Positions 62,370-64,000 of a stretch of DNA of 64,000 nt are shown piece by piece (position 1 is the first letter of the stretch; every line of letters starts with the position of its first letter). The notes beneath the pieces are model-generated. The model was not told the origin of the DNA and ran no database searches. It saw only the letters and a list, made by a program, of their open reading frames with translations. This stretch comes from Williamsia soli (GTDB lineage Bacteria; Actinomycetota; Actinomycetes; Mycobacteriales; Mycobacteriaceae), in assembly GCF_017377795.1 (NCBI RefSeq), contig NZ_JAFRDR010000006.1, forward strand, positions 248,001 through 312,000. Direction: 5' to 3'. Position numbers and translations under genes: made by a program.

Positions 62370-64000
62370 ATGTCAGTGGACAACTCGGGGAAGGCGGCGG
62401 ACCCCTTAGCGGGTGCCGAATTGCCCAGCAACATCAATGCGATGAGCGAGACACTCGAGGATTACACCCTCAGGTTCGCGCCCCGCAGCTATCGCAAGTG
62501 GGGCCCGGCGGTCGTCGCGACCTCGGCTCTGGGCGGTATCGCCTATCTCGCCGACTTTGCCATCGGCGCCAACATCGGTATCGCCAACGGTACCGGTAAC
62601 GCGCTGTGGGGCATTCTCATTTTCGCGGTGGTCATCGTCCTCACCGGATATCCACTGGCGTACTATGCGGCTCGATACAACATCGACCTCGACCTCATCA
62701 CCCGCGGTAGCGGCTTCGGCTACTACGGGTCGGTGCTCACGAACGTCATCTTCGCGTCGTTCACCTTCATTTTCTTTGCGCTCGAGGGTTCGATCATGGC
62801 TCAGGGCCTCAAGTTGGGCCTGCACATTCCGCTGTGGCTGGGCTACCTGATTTCCTCGGTGATGGTCATTCCGCTGGTGATCTACGGCATGAAGACCCTT
62901 GCCACCCTGCAGGTGTGGACCACGCCGCTGTGGCTGGTCATGATGGTTCTCCCGTTCCTGTACCTGGTCATCAAGCACCCCGACGCGATCGGCGACTTCC
63001 TCGCGTTCAGCGGTGGCACCGATGCGCAGGGTGGTCACGGCGTCAGCTTCGCCGGCACGATGCTCGCTGCCGGTGTCTGTTTATCCCTCATCGCGCAGAT
63101 CGCCGAACAGATCGACTACCTGCGGTTCATGCCGCCCAAGACGCCCGAGAATTCACGTCGCTGGTGGACCGCCGTCATCACGGCCGGACCGGGCTGGGTG
63201 TTCTTCGGCGCCATCAAGCAGATCGTCGGCCTGTTCCTGGCCGTCTACCTGATCATGAACTTCGCCGACGAGGCCGGCGTCGCCAACGAGCCGGTGCAGC
63301 AGTTCCTGGCCGTCTATGAGGAGTTCATGCCGCACTGGCTGGCGATGACCCTCGCGGTGATCCTGGTCGTCATCTCCCAGATCAAGATCAACGTCACCAA
63401 CGCGTACTCGGGTTCACTGGCCTGGACCAACAGCTTCACCCGCGTCACCAAGACCTACCCGGGTCGCCTGTTCTTCGTGTTCTTCAACGTCGCGATCGCG
63501 TTGGTCCTGATGGAAGCCAACATGTTCAGCTTCCTGAACAACATCCTCAACTTCTACGCCAACATCGCCATCGCCTGGATCGTCGTCGTCGCTTCCGACA
63601 TCGCGATCAACAAGTACCTGCTGAAGATCTCGCCGAAGGTGCCGGAGTTCCGTCGTGGCATGCTCTACAACTTCAACCCGGTCGGCTTCATCAGCGTGAT
63701 CCTCGCCGGTGGCCTGTCGATCCTGATCTACTTCCACGCATTCGGTGATGCCATTCAGCCGTACTCGCCGCTCTTCGCGTTGATTCTGGGGCTGGTCCTG
63801 CCGCCGATCATCGCGTTGGCGACGAAGGGCAAGTACTACCTGCGGCGCACCGACGACGGCATCGATCTCCCGATGTTCGACGAGCACGGCAACCCGGCAG
63901 ACGACAAGCTCATGTGCTGCGTCACCGGAATCGAGTTCGAGCGACCCGACATGCTCATGTCGGCCAAGCCCGGTCCGAACGGGGAGAAGCAGTACATCAG
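62370..64000 (+). CDS. NCS1-family purine/cytosine permease, 3' end outside the window
   Basis: At least 543 residues with no stop before the window ends. The start MSVDNSGKAADPLAGAELPS has GAGGGG nearby. Twelve helices follow, with YTLRFAPRSYRKWGPAVV and RGSGFGYYGSVL near the start, typical of cytosine/hydroxymethylpyrimidine transporters. A cytoplasmic tail after about residue 480 (DDGIDLPMFDEHGN, MCCVTGIEFERPDML) is longer than in standard members. It may take up a nucleobase. Partial: the true end is not visible. Confidence 0.85.
   Translation, partial: MSVDNSGKAADPLAGAELPSNINAMSETLEDYTLRFAPRSYRKWGPAVVATSALGGIAYLADFAIGANIGIANGTGNALWGILIFAVVIVLTGYPLAYYAARYNIDLDLITRGSGFGYYGSVLTNVIFASFTFIFFALEGSIMAQGLKLGLHIPLWLGYLISSVMVIPLVIYGMKTLATLQVWTTPLWLVMMVLPFLYLVIKHPDAIGDFLAFSGGTDAQGGHGVSFAGTMLAAGVCLSLIAQIAEQIDYLRFMPPKTPENSRRWWTAVITAGPGWVFFGAIKQIVGLFLAVYLIMNFADEAGVANEPVQQFLAVYEEFMPHWLAMTLAVILVVISQIKINVTNAYSGSLAWTNSFTRVTKTYPGRLFFVFFNVAIALVLMEANMFSFLNNILNFYANIAIAWIVVVASDIAINKYLLKISPKVPEFRRGMLYNFNPVGFISVILAGGLSILIYFHAFGDAIQPYSPLFALILGLVLPPIIALATKGKYYLRRTDDGIDLPMFDEHGNPADDKLMCCVTGIEFERPDMLMSAKPGPNGEKQYI

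Overview
This is a GC-rich, gene-dense actinobacterial chromosome segment. Many GTG/TTG starts, 1-8 base operon overlaps, an Eis acetyltransferase, an Rpf resuscitation factor, SepH, DUF2530/DUF2771/DUF3027 proteins and two citrate synthases all point to the Mycobacteriales. Gordonia, Williamsia or a close relative is the best guess; the genus is inferred, not proven. About 5.9-44 kb follows, from memory, the Mycobacterium tuberculosis Rv0858c-Rv0896 order: aminotransferase, XPB helicase and partner, moaC/mog/moaE, rpfA, moaD/moaA, cspB, MFS, DUF3027, DUF2530, MarR, rRNA methyltransferase, sepH, serC, citA, gltA. No tRNA, rRNA, insertion sequence, phage or CRISPR array was seen.

Layout. 0-6 kb: membrane adenylate cyclase, SDR, AlkB-like dioxygenase and two coupled CNNM/CorC-type membrane proteins. 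6-18 kb: aminotransferase, LppU-like protein, XPB helicase with a helicase-associated partner, and molybdenum-cofactor genes split into two arms around a secreted lipase and rpfA. rpfA has a long leader with a c-di-AMP (ydaO) riboswitch and a CRP-like site. 18-31.5 kb: cspB, DUF2771/MFS pair, DUF3027, sacsin-like ATPase, PAP2, DUF2530, MarR, eis, rRNA methyltransferase, DUF6928, sepH and serC. 31.6-37.6 kb: citA, pdxH, MFS, AarF kinase and an MpaB-type oxygenase. 37.6-40.4 kb: an accessory patch holding a broken pxpC (5-oxoprolinase subunit C) and an operon of two WXG-motif proteins with two small membrane proteins, likely a type VII secretion substrate cassette. 40.5-50 kb: sugar and central-metabolism genes (epimerase, PfkB kinase, gltA, FKBP, GH13 + GH63 hydrolases) and photolyase. 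50-64 kb: enoyl-CoA hydratases, a NitT/TauT-type ABC importer, a glycosyltransferase, an XRE-controlled ABC exporter operon, a secreted lipase, a flavin monooxygenase and an NCS1 permease that runs off the end.

Non-coding structure is a main point of interest. Three copies of one long hairpin family, with compensatory arm changes and an invariant 21-base loop, sit just after stop codons at 31.5, 34.8 and 56.0 kb. A 21-bp tandem repeat occurs between marR and eis and, in opposite orientations, on both sides of the photolyase gene. Gene functions below are read from motifs and family resemblance recalled from memory; no database search was possible.
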